This document shows positions 1 through 10,957 of a stretch of DNA of 64,000 nucleotides, piece after piece. Position numbers and translations under genes: made by a program. Below the pieces are notes generated by a model. The model saw nothing but the letters and a program-made list of their open reading frames with translations, did no database searches and was not told the DNA's origin. Origin of the DNA: Ligustrum vulgare (Eukaryota > Streptophyta > Magnoliopsida > Lamiales > Oleaceae); the NCBI GenBank assembly GCA_963555705.1, contig OY743183.1, positions 45,931,466 through 45,995,465 of the forward strand, given 5' to 3'. Position 1 is the stretch's first letter. Each line of letters begins with the position of its first letter.

Positions 1-144
1 TTTTGAATGGTAATGTTCTGTTAATGCTTATTATTTTCGCTAGAAGCGGTGAGAAATCCGTTCTTTAATATCATTTTTTTCTTGTTATACTATTCTTTGT
101 AATAAAAAAATGTCACTGACTCTTTATCTTTTTATGTTGAGCAG

Positions 145-233
145 GTTGATCCACTACATTATTATGGGCAGAGTCTGCATTTCTATAATATGAAATGGCT
201 GAGTTCTCAAAGCATGGAACCCTTCTTCTACTG
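145..233 (+). pseudogene. Isolated exon of an IQM-type calmodulin-binding protein
   Basis: An acceptor (GCAG, ending at 144) and a donor (GTAATT, from 234) bracket an open stretch. It reads VDPLHYYGQSLHFYNMKW and then ends in EPFFYW. This resembles the block in plant IQM proteins (IQ-motif calmodulin-binding proteins) written roughly as D-P-x-H-x-Y-G-x-x-L-x-F-Y ... PFFYW. The exon normally continues into a block beginning LD-G-GK-VNL, and I do not find that downstream. The next recognisable coding sequence, at 1020, belongs to an unrelated gene. It is therefore probably an orphan exon fragment, although the 5' part of a real gene could lie to the left of the window. The family call is from memory of the motif. 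Confidence 0.5.
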
Positions 234-1019
234 GTAATTAATCTACCATTTGACAATAATTATTGTCACAAGAAATCTCAAGTGGAGATAAAGCTTTTAC
301 ATTTTAATATTTTAGCCAATAAAAAAACTCTTAAATCCTGACTATGTCAGCCCCCCGCATCCTCCAAAATCTGGTAGTTTTTTGTGCAATGATTTTGAGT
401 GCTTGACTATTATTAGATGAGAATAAAGGCCAGTGACAGTAGTTTCATAAAATTAATTAGATGTATTTGCTTTTAAAAAAAAGGGGTATTTGTTGTGCTA
501 CTAATTTGATTAATTGTGGTTAATGCGGATATGCTAGAAAATGAGCTATTGGTTAACTGTGTTTAATGCGGTTATCTGTCGTGCCTTAATTAGATGTATT
601 TGCCTCAACAATTTGGTTTAATATGTTTAATATAGTTGTTGGTTTCTTTAAGGTATACTAGAAAATTATTTTGTAAAACTTTGTGTCTTTGTAGAATCTA
701 TCTTTTGAACACCAGGCTTTCATTTATTGAAAATTGGAGTGAGTTATTGCTCTTGCATTAAGTAAAAGATGCAACTGAAAATAAAAGAATAACTTGCATA
801 GACATGGTGATAGCGAAAAAGAAAATGTCCATTCAAGGAGAAATTAAAGACGCGATATACATGTTTTTTTTCTAATTACTTAATTCTTCTTGCATGCAAT
901 TTAGAAACAAAAAATTCCAGTCATCTATTTTCCTTGTTCAATTTTTCGATTGTGTGATTTTAATAAGAGTGCTTAAGTGCTCATGAAACTGTTGGTTGAT
1001 TTACTGGTGGAGTGGAAAG

Positions 1020-1955
1020 GTGCTCCTTTTAACCAAGTTTGGATTCAACGCCATTAGTATTACCATTGCTCTATTCTCCAAAAGTCCTTGGACAAGAAAA
1101 ACTCAAAATCTCAGCTTTCGATTCAAAAACAACGTGCAGAAGAGGCTGCTCTTCACTTGCCTTTCCATTTACAATCCCCATGTTCAAATAAAAGAGGAAG
1201 GCCAGCCGGAAACACTTGACTATCATGTATTCTTTGTCGAAAATTCTGGGAAGAAGGTCTATGCGTTTTATGTGATAGTTGATTTTTTTTTTTTTGGTGG
1301 TGATAATATAGTTGATTGTTGCAATTTCACTCAATTTCAGGCTGGTAGTACAATTTAGCTTGTTAATTACTTCACAGTTTATCAATTATATTGTAATTAT
1401 TTACTTTATTGGTTAGAACTTTCATAAAGTTGTTTAAATGTGAATGGTGGATTAAGTGGAGACGAAGAGTGTAAATTTCAGGGAAAAAGAATAAAATTGA
1501 TGTAGCATATCTATTGACATAATGACAAATATGAAAACTTTTCAAATTTCCTTTCTTAAATTTAGATTTGTTGAAATTTTCCCTTCTTCAGAGAAAAAGG
1601 GAATTTTTTGAATTTGCAAATGTTGTCAATATAGAGAAGAGTTTTGTGTTTTTGCTGTGCGAAAATAAGACAGAACCGGACTGAATGTCATACAAAATGG
1701 TCGCATACTCACATCATGTACTATTTTGAGATTAAAGTTAAATGCTGATGCTGCTTTCTAATTCTGAGGTACAATGTGTTTTTTTTTTATGTGCAGATTT
1801 CCCCTTGGCATGATATACCTTTGCGCTTGGGCAACGATATATTCAATTTCATTGTTGAAATTCTGAAAGAATAAAGTGCGAAGATGGAAGTTGCTACAGA
1901 TGAGCTATATACTCCCATTAAGCAAAGAAGGGAAAACTTCGATATTATCCGTATG
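1020..1955 (+). pseudogene. Broken 5' part of plastid soluble inorganic pyrophosphatase (PPA6-like)
   Basis: Exon 1 (to 1256) gives a transit-peptide-like stretch. It is followed by YNPHVQIKEEGQPETLDY and VFFVENSGKK, which matches the mature N-terminus of plant chloroplast soluble pyrophosphatase, the enzyme that hydrolyses PPi to two phosphates in the stroma. The intron runs 1257-1796 (GT...GCAG) in phase 0. Exon 2 starts ISPWHDIPLRLGNDIFNFIV and continues to KMEVATDELYTPIKQ. Two defects are visible. There is a TAA stop at 1872-1874 inside the block that should read KESSAKMEV. A small deletion after PIKQ (near 1925-1932) shifts the frame, so the expected KKGKLRYYPY is recoverable only in another frame. 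The following exons, which would carry the catalytic aspartates, are absent. This is an internally broken fragment, not a working gene. Confidence 0.85.
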
Positions 1956-2621
1956 ATTTTTTTTGTTATCTTTGTTTATCCTCTATCTTCCTTCCAGACT
2001 TCTATTGCTCATTAGTTCATCTATTTCATAATACCTTTATTGATTTGACATTTTGTGGACTTTCTTTTCATTGATTCAGCATTTCAAGAAAGAAGAAATA
2101 AAAGAAAGAAAGGCATGCATGGCATTTTTGGTTGGATCACAGTTAAGAAAATTCTGGTTGAATTGATGACATGGATGAACCTAAACATAATGATGCTATA
2201 ATGGCTGTTGGTTTTGCATTATCTGTCAGTTGTGCTTTGAATTTGAGTTTGAATATTTTCCTGCGCTGAATAAACAGAATAAGATACAATAAATTATCAT
2301 TATTCGAATACATAATTGTGTTTTTTTTTACATTATTTATATTTTATTCGTATTTAATATATATTAGTATGGTGTATTGTAATTTTTTATTATATATATA
2401 AGTGTTTAATATTTGTTAATATTTCTATAACTATATGTTATTATAAATTAAGTTTCTTTATACTACTATAGATAAGAATATACTATAAACAGGCATTGTT
2501 CCAAAACTATAACTTTTTCCTGCTCTTATCTTATTAGTAATAATAATTATTATTATTTTCTTTTACATTGCATATTTATTGTTTTTATTTAATATTTATT
2601 AATATAATATGCTATAGTTCT
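1956..2621. other. AT-rich spacer without a recognisable gene
   Basis: The stretch is strongly AT-rich, with runs such as TATTATATATATA near 2390-2400 and TAATAATAATTATTATTATT near 2540. I see no open exon with homology and no clean terminal repeats. It lies between the pyrophosphatase fragment and a Helitron-like 5' start. Confidence 0.5.
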
Positions 2622-4265
2622 ATTTCCCTACTATATATAAAATCAAGTTCCAAAATTACTATTCATAGGACCAAAAACAGCACTTTTAGTTGAAATGAAA
2701 ACACTTTTACTAATTTTGAATCTTGCCGTTTCATATTTATTATGTGGGTGAACTTTCAGTAGACTTATGTACAGTTGTCATGTGTCGTAATTTATGTAGT
2801 GTGAAGCTTGAAGAACTTAATGTTGCCTATGTTATATTCTGCAGAGTATTAGATTGCTTCTTAAGGCTCATTTTCATTACAAATGAGCAAGCCTGGTTGG
2901 TCTTATGAATGTTTACAATGCTTTGTATGTCAACTATTCTCAAGGACAAGGTATAATATTTTATTTACCTTATTAATACGAGTTAATTCTAAAGGAAAAG
3001 CATTTATATTTTTCCTTAAGTTTATCGAATAGTTTTTACTTTATGGAGTTAGAAATTTTATGGCAGTGCTCTGATTTTTATTTCTTAAGCTTATTTGGAT
3101 TTTATTAATTGGAAGATTTGCAGCCTTCTATCCTCCATATAATTTTTTATGATTTCCCATGTTATAGCAAGCAAGAAATATTTATTAGTTATTAGACTAA
3201 ATTTTAGAAGAGAAAACTCTTTCTAGGAGAGAACAATTATATTTTTGATTGATATTGAAGGTTTTTTCTTCACACAAACCCATACTTTGTTTTGCCACGA
3301 TGTTGTATATGATGAGCTTATGCAGATATGTTTAATAGCATGAATCTCTTTATTTCAACATTCTTTTTATTGATCTTATACTTAATAAATGTGTAGATGT
3401 TAGTTTATGTTTGAATTGTTTATAATAATTCTGTTGTGATTCCCTTAATGAAGGAAGATGCTTATAATAATCCTGCTTGGCAGAGCTCCTCTTATGGTTA
3501 CGCTCATGGCTCGGTTCTTGTTGCTGGTACTATTTTTGTAACCTTTGTTTCATCTTTCTTATTTTCTTTGGTATTTTTAAGTTTTTGTTCTGAAACTATT
3601 CATGTGGTAAGAACCTTCCATTATGTCTTGAGGGAGTAATAATAAGTCCTATTGACTTTTCTTTTTTAAAAGTTTATGAACAAATTAAAGGGCATATGGT
3701 TTATTGGCATTGATTTTCATTATTCAGTTTCGTGATGTTATGGATTGGCATATGTGTTTGCCATGTGTTTGTAGGAATTATACTGAGAAGCAGTTAATAT
3801 CATTTATTCAAGGTGAGAAGGGCAGATAGACCACATGTTGGCGACCTGGATGTTATTGTAGTTACGTGTGATTTAGGTCGTGCAATTGTCATTAAGGAAA
3901 ATAAGCAATTTGTTGGAAATATAAAGCAATTGACTTTCAAACTGTTTAATATTGTTTTTGTTATAGTCCCCTTTGTCTTTGATCCCAATTATCAGAATAC
4001 GTTATGATGCAATCCTAACCATTGATTCGTACTGTGATTGATTTTTTTCAAATGTATATACAAACAATATTGTTCTATGTTCTTTAAATTAATCACATGG
4101 AATTGATACCATAAATTATTCCCTAATTTTAACACATCAAATTGAAACAATAAAATATATTTCAATCTTAATGTGTACAAACAAATAACTATTTTTTTAT
4201 TACTAATTTTACGCGAATAAACACAAATATAAATTGCTTCGTGCAACGCACGTAAATATTACTAG
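2622..4265 (+). mobile_element. Probable non-autonomous Helitron (3' end clear, 5' end tentative)
   Basis: The 3' end has the Helitron signature: a short GC-rich hairpin CGTGCAACGCACG at 4240-4252, about 9 bases further the terminal CTAG at 4262-4265, then a T at 4266. The proposed 5' end (TCCCTACTATATATAAAATC from about 2626) resembles Helitron starts but is not preceded by the expected A. The true start may therefore lie further left, even outside the window, in which case the IQM and pyrophosphatase fragments would be captured cargo. Inside are short exon-like stretches I could not assign: 3460-3530 (AYNNPAWQSSSYGYAHG followed by a GT) and 3811-3990. No Rep/helicase gene is present. Confidence 0.55.
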
Positions 4266-4494
4266 TATATATATAAAATCAACTGGTTTCGATGAAAAGC
4301 CGATTAAATTGGTTTCTACATAAAACCAATCGGTTTCTTGATTTATGTAGAAACCAATTTAATTAGTTTCAAACCTTTTTTTCCTTTATTTTTTAATGCA
4401 TAATGTTAGTGCACGTGTGTTGTTTGTGAGTGAAATTCCCTTTGTGTGTGTCCATATGTTTATGCATGTGTGCTGAGTTTGTGCATTGAATTGA

Positions 4495-4560
4495 ATGTGT
4501 GTGTGTGTGTGTTGTGTGTGTGTGTGAGTGAGTGAGAGAGAGAGAGAGAGAGAGAGAGGG
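4495..4560. repeat. Compound microsatellite (GT)n(GA)n
   Basis: A GT run, interrupted once by TTG, passes into GAGTGAGTGA and then a long GA run ending in GGGG. It is a simple sequence repeat. A similar TG/AG compound tract recurs near 52931. Confidence 0.95.
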
Positions 4561-4892
4561 GTATGTGTTTGTTACAGAATTATTATTTTATTTTTTTTAA
4601 ATGACAGAAACAAAAATTGATGAAAATCATCAATTAAATTGGTGGAAACCCATCAATTTGAATATGGCAAAAACCAAAATTAATTGGCTTTAATTTGTTT
4701 CTGCTTTCAAAGGCAGAAATCAATTCACCTTTTTTTTTTTTTTTCCTTCGTTGGAAAACTAACATTTTTTGTTTGTTTGTTTGACAAGATGATTGAAAGT
4801 GAACCAACAATTTGAAGGTTGAACTGTGTTTTGAACAAATTTTTTTCTTAAACGTGCACTTTTTTGAAAACTTGGAAAATTTTCGGAATGTA

Positions 4893-5255
4893 TCTTTTCA
4901 GATACCCCGCTAGATTTACATTTACAGGTTGGAGATTTGGAAGACCTAGAAAATATACGAAATGTATCTTTTTAGATATTCCCCAACATAATTAAATTTT
5001 CAGGATGGAAATTTGAAAGACCTGAAAAATATACGGAATGCATCTTTTTGGATTCTCCCCGATATAATAAATTTTCAGGGCGGAAATTTAGAAGACCTGA
5101 AAAATATGCGGAATGTATCTTTTTAGATACCGGGGATAATAAAATTTCAGGATTGGAACTTTGAAGACCTGAAAAAATGTGCAAAATGTATCTTTTCAGA
5201 TACTCCCCGACATAATTAAATTTTCAAGATGAAAACTTGATTTTTTTTCCTTTCT
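4893..5255. repeat. Degenerate tandem repeat, about 75-bp unit, five copies
   Basis: Units begin near 4893, 4959, 5034, 5109 and 5182. Each starts CGGAATGTATCTTTT (with variants), continues AGATAC-CCCC--ATAATTAAATTTTCAGG, and ends GGAAATTTGAAGACCTGAAAAATAT. Copies differ by scattered substitutions and small indels, and the last is truncated. They lie directly upstream of the PMD pseudogene, so they may belong to the 3' non-coding part or the degraded 3' LTR side of element A. I could not match them to the right-hand LTR. Confidence 0.85.
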
Positions 5256-8200
5256 TTCAGGGATGTCAAAACAAAATTCCAAAGGCACAAAAAATTTGAA
5301 ATTACCTTAAATTAAAGAATTTTATGATCCTGTGCGGAAAAGTCAATTCATTTGCTTCCCCAAGGCTACCATGAAGCTTCCAAACAACTTGACAATGGAC
5401 TTCAACCTCACCATCCATAAGCCAATGACATACCCCTTCGTCCATGCAGTTCTTTTGTAGGGTATGTACATGTGTGTTCTCAATATCAGTTAGAGGAATT
5501 CAAATCTACTAGACATCCCTGTTTGTGTCCTCCACATCACTCTTCAGACATAACGTTCATTCCAAAAGCAGTCATTTCTGATAGAATTGATCGAAGGGAG
5601 ATTAGATGGAGAAGCAAAGTCCATTATCGTGGAGAGATTTCTTACTTGTCGAAGTTTTGGAAATGGTCCCTTTAGATTCATAAGCTTCTCATCAAGAAAA
5701 ATCTTCTTGAACTGGCTCATGCGGTTTAATCTGCCACTAAGGAATATTCTCATCCCAACTTTATTTATCGAGCTCTTTGTGAAGTTCGGTGCCCGGAGAC
5801 CAACACTTCTGTAATTGCGAATGGAGAGATCGGCATTTCGCTTTGAAATATGCAAGAGATTGCTAGACTTTCCATCAGAGGTGATTATTACAAGGAGGTA
5901 GTACCAAGTCTTTTGGAACTAACGAACTCCTCCCCAAATCTTGTTTATATTTGTTTGAGGCCTTTTCACTGATTGTTGACAAAAAAGAAGAGTGATCGGG
6001 TCAGCCACAGCGACTAGATTGATTTTTGGTTCAAAACTGATGATTGTGTTTTGAATCCTAAGAAAAGCAAGGCATTTAGGAAAGCTATGGAAGCAAACCT
6101 ATCTTCAGGAGATCAGTTAGTAGCCAAAGAGAAACTACATGTTTTCATAGAAAAATTACATGATATTCTGCACATGGACGGGACTATTGGAATATTTCTT
6201 TATCTATTGATGAACAAGAAGAGTTGGACATAGCAACCTATCTTTCTCTTTGGCTCTGTCGCTTTATTTTTCTTTCTAGTGATGCCTGTCTCAGGGTAGG
6301 AACTTTAAAAGTAGCAAAATCAACTTATAACTTGGTCCCTCCCATCTTAGCTTGCATTTATAGAAGACTTAACAAGACAAAAAGTTGTGTGACTGGTCAT
6401 GACATTGAATCAGTCAAATATACATTTCCCGGACATTTTCTGTGCGCTTGGGCTGCAAGTTATTTTGTTCGGGGCATCTATGACAACATTGACAAGAGCA
6501 TTGGTCGTCCAATTATCCGAAGATATGTCAGGACTTTAAATGATTTCCAACATTGGGACGTTGGTACATTTGATTGTCGAGAACTCATTCGCGGAAGAAT
6601 GGACTCGGAAGATATTTCATGGAATCCTATTTATTTGCCTCATGATGTTATATGCACATATAACAATGAGAGATCAATAGAGACTTCAGAGTTTATGATG
6701 AGTATTCGACCAGGGTTTCTTTCTTACCATCTTAGTAATAACTTGTTTATTCTTGAGACATACAATCCTCACAGGTTTACAAGATAACAAGGCTTTAGAT
6801 AAACCACTCCAGGCTCACCAAAACCAATGATGTTTACAGCCAATGCGTTGACTCCTTATCATGCTTGGTTAACTTTAACAAAGGTAGGGAGTGGTTGCAC
6901 ATTTCATCTTCGTGGGCGCATTGATGATATACAACTCCAAGTTGATCCATCATACAAAGCTTGGTGGGAGGATAAAGTATTTCCTGGCCTATACAAGATT
7001 TATTGTCCAATGAAGGTAATAATTTTACACTTGGTAAATCGTCATCTGCGTCAGAACAAACAGGAAAACGTGATGCCAATGAGCTAGACACCTCTTGTGT
7101 AGTTTCTTAGACAACTTTTAGAAAAAACTTTTGGATGTCCCAAATGAGAGAGGTATTAAGAAAATTAAAATAATACATTCTGGCATGGATCACACTTCCA
7201 CTTCAGAGCATGTAGAGAAGATACATGAGTCAATTAACATTTCAGAAAACAGGGGACCGAACACCTCAAGCACTTGATGTAACACTTCCTTCGAAAAGTA
7301 GTAGTCCTAGAAATCAGGTAAGATTTATTTATCATTTTTTTGAATGATAATTTGCATATCATTTGATGTTTCCAATTTGAACTTCAGATTCTTCTTTCTC
7401 AAATATTGCGTCAGAAGCGAACAATATGACCCAAAGATTCTCAAGTTGTGGAGAATCCTAAGGAAGCTTGTTCTGAAACATTTAGAGCTGACTTGAGCAT
7501 TATAGATGTATCCTATGGAGATGAAAATTTGGATATGTCGCCTCGAACACTAAATGCAGGTATACATCTTTGTTTTCAGCTCATTTATTTGTCTAATAAA
7601 TTGGTATAAGTTTTCTTCAATTTTTCATTTTTCGTAGGATTTCCACCAGTTCCTGAAGGGATGATTTATTCTACAATTCACAACATTTCAGCATATCAGA
7701 CTGGTGAGAACCACGAGGTGATTGATGCACTTAATGAAATTTATGACATCCATGATATGCATGGGCCTCCTTGCAAATACTCAAGCAATATTAATAAAGG
7801 TGTCATATCACCTAATCAAGATGATCCGGATGTGAGGTGAATTCCGAGGATTTGCGCATTAACAGTTCAGAGATTGGACAGGCTACTTCGACTATCTTAC
7901 CTCTATTAGCATTACCAGCCCCAGGCCAGAAGATAAATAATCGTGAGACATCACCAATTTGTTCTTCCATCTCTGGTCCTCTTCATAGATTTACTGAAGA
8001 ATTTTCTTTGTGAAGAATACTCTACAAGAAGCCAAGACTAATTTCTTGCGGGGGGTGTTTAAGGAAGCTTTGAAGCATGGTTTTTCCAACATTTGGACTT
8101 GGTGGAATGACAGCAAATCTACTCATCAAGATGTGATCACCAATCAATTTCGTTCAGATCTAATGCCTTTGATGGGACATATGGATACATTTCTTCGGGA

Positions 8201-8515
8201 AGTTGAAATTTATCTTGCTAAAAGACAGCAATACTTGGAGAGTTTGACTGCAGAAGAAAAGGCTAAACAGTTGAAATCTCTTGATATCCAGATAGCAGCA
8301 GTGAATTCCACATGTTCTTGTTTGGAAGCTCGAATTAGTCAATTAAGTTCCAAGTTGGATAGACTTCGTGATAAACTCCAAACCTGGAGGAAAATACCTA
8401 TTTGCTTGGGACAAAGAAGGCCATATTGGAGCAAGTGCAGATTAAAGATGCCACCATTGCAGGCTCCATTGACAAAGAAAGGAAGGTTCTTCAAGACAAC
8501 TTCTTGCAGTTGATT
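5256..8515 (+). pseudogene. Plant mobile domain (PMD) protein with C-terminal coiled coil; opposite-strand gene of element A
   Basis: Several plus-strand open stretches, broken by stops and frame changes, read as one degenerate PMD (aminotransferase-like, plant mobile domain) protein. The block around 5790-5920 gives CPETNTSVIANGEIGISL, a stop, then NMQEIARLSIRGDYYKEV, which is the usual PMD start. 6224-6787 is the longest piece, with DIATYLSLWLCRFIFLSSD, a phenylalanine/tryptophan-rich core and ETYNPHRF near its end. 6827-7087 continues to YKAWW, where the domain usually closes. 8010-8513 is lysine/glutamate/leucine-rich (for example YLAKRQQYLESLTAEEKA), typical of a coiled coil. PMD proteins occur both as host genes and inside transposable elements. 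The position here, antisense to and downstream of a gypsy pol, suggests it is the element's extra opposite-strand ORF. It is not intact. Confidence 0.75.
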
Positions 8516-8835
8516 GACAATGATTGATTGAGATAGAATGAAGACTTTTTCTATATTGTATGAAATCAATATCATTCTTTTTTGGATTTTTTCTCTTACA
8601 TCTCTCTTGTACACATTTTTTTAAAGATTAATACAAGAAAATAAAAAGAATTTATTGATTTTGACTTAATTTGAATTTATATTTTCCATCCAAGATGCCT
8701 ACGTACCCAAAAGGGATCAAGTCAAAACGTAGTTCATTACAATAATTTTTTTTTTTTGTTTATAGGGTCGTTTACAGTTTATCCTCTTGTGTACCAGGAG
8801 TAGTACATTTAGGTACAACTCAAATTTCAAGAACT
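8516..8835. other. Non-coding junction between the PMD gene and integrase of element A
   Basis: This spacer separates the two convergent genes of element A. It contains GATGCCTACGTACCCAAAAG and GATCAAGTCAAAACGTAGTT at 8693-8738, a block I associate with plant retroelement 3' regions, then a T-rich run at 8745-8758. I see no gene. Confidence 0.5.
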
Positions 8836-9980
8836 TTAAACGTAAAAAGGCTTCAGGAATTTTTTCGTTGATAGGTCCGATTTGCAGTTCATCTTTGTCA
8901 ACGATTTTGTATGCTCCATTTGTGAACACGTGAGTAACAAGAAATGGAGCATCTCATTTAGGTTGGAACTTGCCCCCATTTTTCTTATGATTATGATTGG
9001 TCTGCGTACTGAAAGTACCATATCCCAACTTGAAATGATCTTGGACGCACCCTTTTGTTGAAGGACTTCGCCATATAAAGACGGGTGTATTTCTCTGTTG
9101 TCAATCCTTCTTGAATAGCAATCTGCAATGATGGAATTTGACAGTCTAAAGGCATGACAGCTTCTACTCCATACATTAGGGTATGTTTGATTGGAGATTG
9201 GAAAATGAAGTGGAATTCCAATTCCCACCACTCCCTAAGGAATACCAATTCCTTGAATTCAAGGAAAATGTGGCCAAATAGTGAGGGAGTGGAATTCAAA
9301 TTCCATGGAATATAAAAGTGTGTTTGATTGGAATATGGAAAATTTAGGTGGAAAATGCATTTTCCATGGAATTCAAATGGCTATCAAATACACCCTAAAG
9401 CATAAGGGGTAGTTTGTGTCGGGGTTTGATAAGTAGTGCGGTAAGCCCACAAGGGTTCTCCAATTCTTTTATGCCAGCCCCTTTTTGATTTAGATACAAC
9501 TTTCTTCAATAGGTTACATAGGGTTTTGTTTAATCCCTCTGTCCGTCCGTTGGCTGCTGGATTATACGTGGAGGAATTGTATTGTCTGACCCAAAATTTA
9601 ACACATAAATTATTCATGTTGCTATCGTAGAAAGGCTTTCCATTATCAGTGATGATGTGTCGAGGAACTCCATACCGATAAATAATTTAAACACGAATGA
9701 AATTCACAACATTTTATTTCTTTACTGCCCTTAGCAGTACAGCTCTAATCCACTTGGAGAAATAATAAGTTCCAGCAAGGATGTAAGAATGTCCAGCTGA
9801 GGACTTTGGAGTTATAGGTCCAATCACTTCAAGACCCCAAGCATCGAATGGCCACGAGGCTATCGTCGAGTGCAAAGGTTCTGGAGGCTGATGGATGAGA
9901 TTTGCATGGACTTGACAAACTTCACATTTCTTTGCATAGTTCATAGAGTCTTGAACCATAGTAGACCAATAGTACCCCAT
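8836..9980 (-). pseudogene. Integrase of element A, interrupted by a MITE
   Basis: The 9714-9980 part has the zinc-binding cysteine pair (KKCEVCQVHA), then WPFDAWGLEVIGPI, where the first catalytic residue of the DDE triad is expected to be Asp but is Glu. 9384-9617 carries the third motif, YNPAANGRTEGLNKTL, with the glutamate present. Between them a stop breaks the frame. The open stretch then runs into a 217-bp MITE. On its far side the protein resumes with MYGVEAVMPLDCQIPSLQIA and goes on to the C-terminal block GAYKIVDKDELQIGPINEK, ending near 8836. Removing the MITE joins PYAL to MYGVEA without loss, which fixes the insertion point. It is inactive. Confidence 0.85.
9179..9395. mobile_element. 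Tourist-like MITE inserted in integrase of element A (217 bp)
   Basis: Left end GGGTATGTTTGATTGG and right end, read inverted, GGGTGTATTTGATAGC form imperfect terminal inverted repeats (12 of 16 matching). They are flanked by TTAG on the left and CTAA on the right, giving a TA target duplication (9177-9178 and 9396-9397). The ends are most like PIF/Harbinger Tourist elements, but a 2-bp duplication would fit Stowaway better, so the class is uncertain. The interior holds GGAATTCCAATTCC-type palindromes and a second TGTGTTTGATTGGAATATGG segment at 9322 that echoes the left end. Confidence 0.8.
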
Positions 9981-10225
9981 TCCTTTTATCTGAAAATGGA
10001 GCTTGGTTCCGGATTGATGAGTATCGCATATTCAAGAATAGCTTCTTCAAGGACATGTGATGTTTCTTCACTACTTAGGCATCGAAGGAAAACTCCATCA
10101 AATGAACACCGATATAGTACGGTCTTGTAGAAGATGAAGCGAGAAACATGTCTTCGGACTTCGGTCCTGCGACAAGGATGACTTAGTAACTTCTGATGTT
10201 GGAGAAAATCAATTATTAGCTGCCT

Positions 10226-10821
10226 TCAATCATCTTTTTCTTCACCAACAACTTCGATGTTATTGTTTTCTTCTAGATTCTCTGGAAATACTGGTGGAAT
10301 TACCCATTTTTGAACAATTGACACAAGGTAGATAGATTCTTCATCTGATTTGGCCAGAACAGCAACCAAATTAGCTAATGCATCAGCTTCTTTGTTTTTA
10401 TTTCTTGGAACAAATTTGATTTTTATTGATTCAAACTGCTTCAAGTGTGTTGATGCATACTCGTGATATAGCTTTAGATCCAAATATTGGACTTCATATT
10501 CGGACAAAAGCTGGTTGATTATCAACATGGAGTCTCCAAATACTTTTAATTGATTAATTTCCATGTCCAATGCAGTCTCCTAGCCAATAATGAGAGCTTG
10601 ATATTCCGCCATGTTGTTGGAACATTTTCCTGTCAAAGCAAATGCATATGGAATAACTTGATCATGGGGAGTAACAAATACGACTCCTGCTCCAACACCA
10701 TACTTTCGAGCTGCCCCGTCAAAGAATAGCCTCCATGAAGGTAGAACTTCAGCATAAAAGACTTCTTCATCTGGAAGGTCTTCAGAGAGTTCCCATTATG
10801 TTGGAATTGGATTATCAGCAA
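10226..10821 (-). pseudogene. Second RNase H-like domain (aRNH) of element A
   Basis: The two open pieces (10633-10821 and 10226-10570) read as the RNase H-like region after the RT-linked RNase H. LKVFGDSMLIINQL carries the conserved aspartate in D-S-x-L-x-x-x-Q, and FVPRNKNKEADALANL carries the terminal N-x-x-A-D-A-L-A motif. A stop separates the pieces and the first part is frame-shifted. Tat-lineage elements carry both a normal RNase H and this additional domain, which supports the lineage call. Confidence 0.75.
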
Positions 10822-10957
10822 GAAAGTCTACTAATGCTTGTCCTTTAACAGAAAGTATGCTAATGCGTGTCCTTTGACAGCCTTCTAAGGAATAAATTTG
10901 ATGTCGAACTCCGATAATAGAAGTGCCCATTTTCCCATCCTTCCAGAAAGAATAGGC

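Noticed and set aside
3436..3639. 67-codon ORF with AYNNPAWQSSSYGYAHG
   Set aside because: The first part looks like a real exon, but the family is not recognised and the rest reads into intron-like sequence. It is recorded only as possible cargo of the Helitron.
5256..8515. PMD gene as a functional host MAIL/MAIN-like gene
   Set aside because: Stops and frame shifts interrupt the domain several times, and its position antisense to a gypsy pol fits a transposon gene better.
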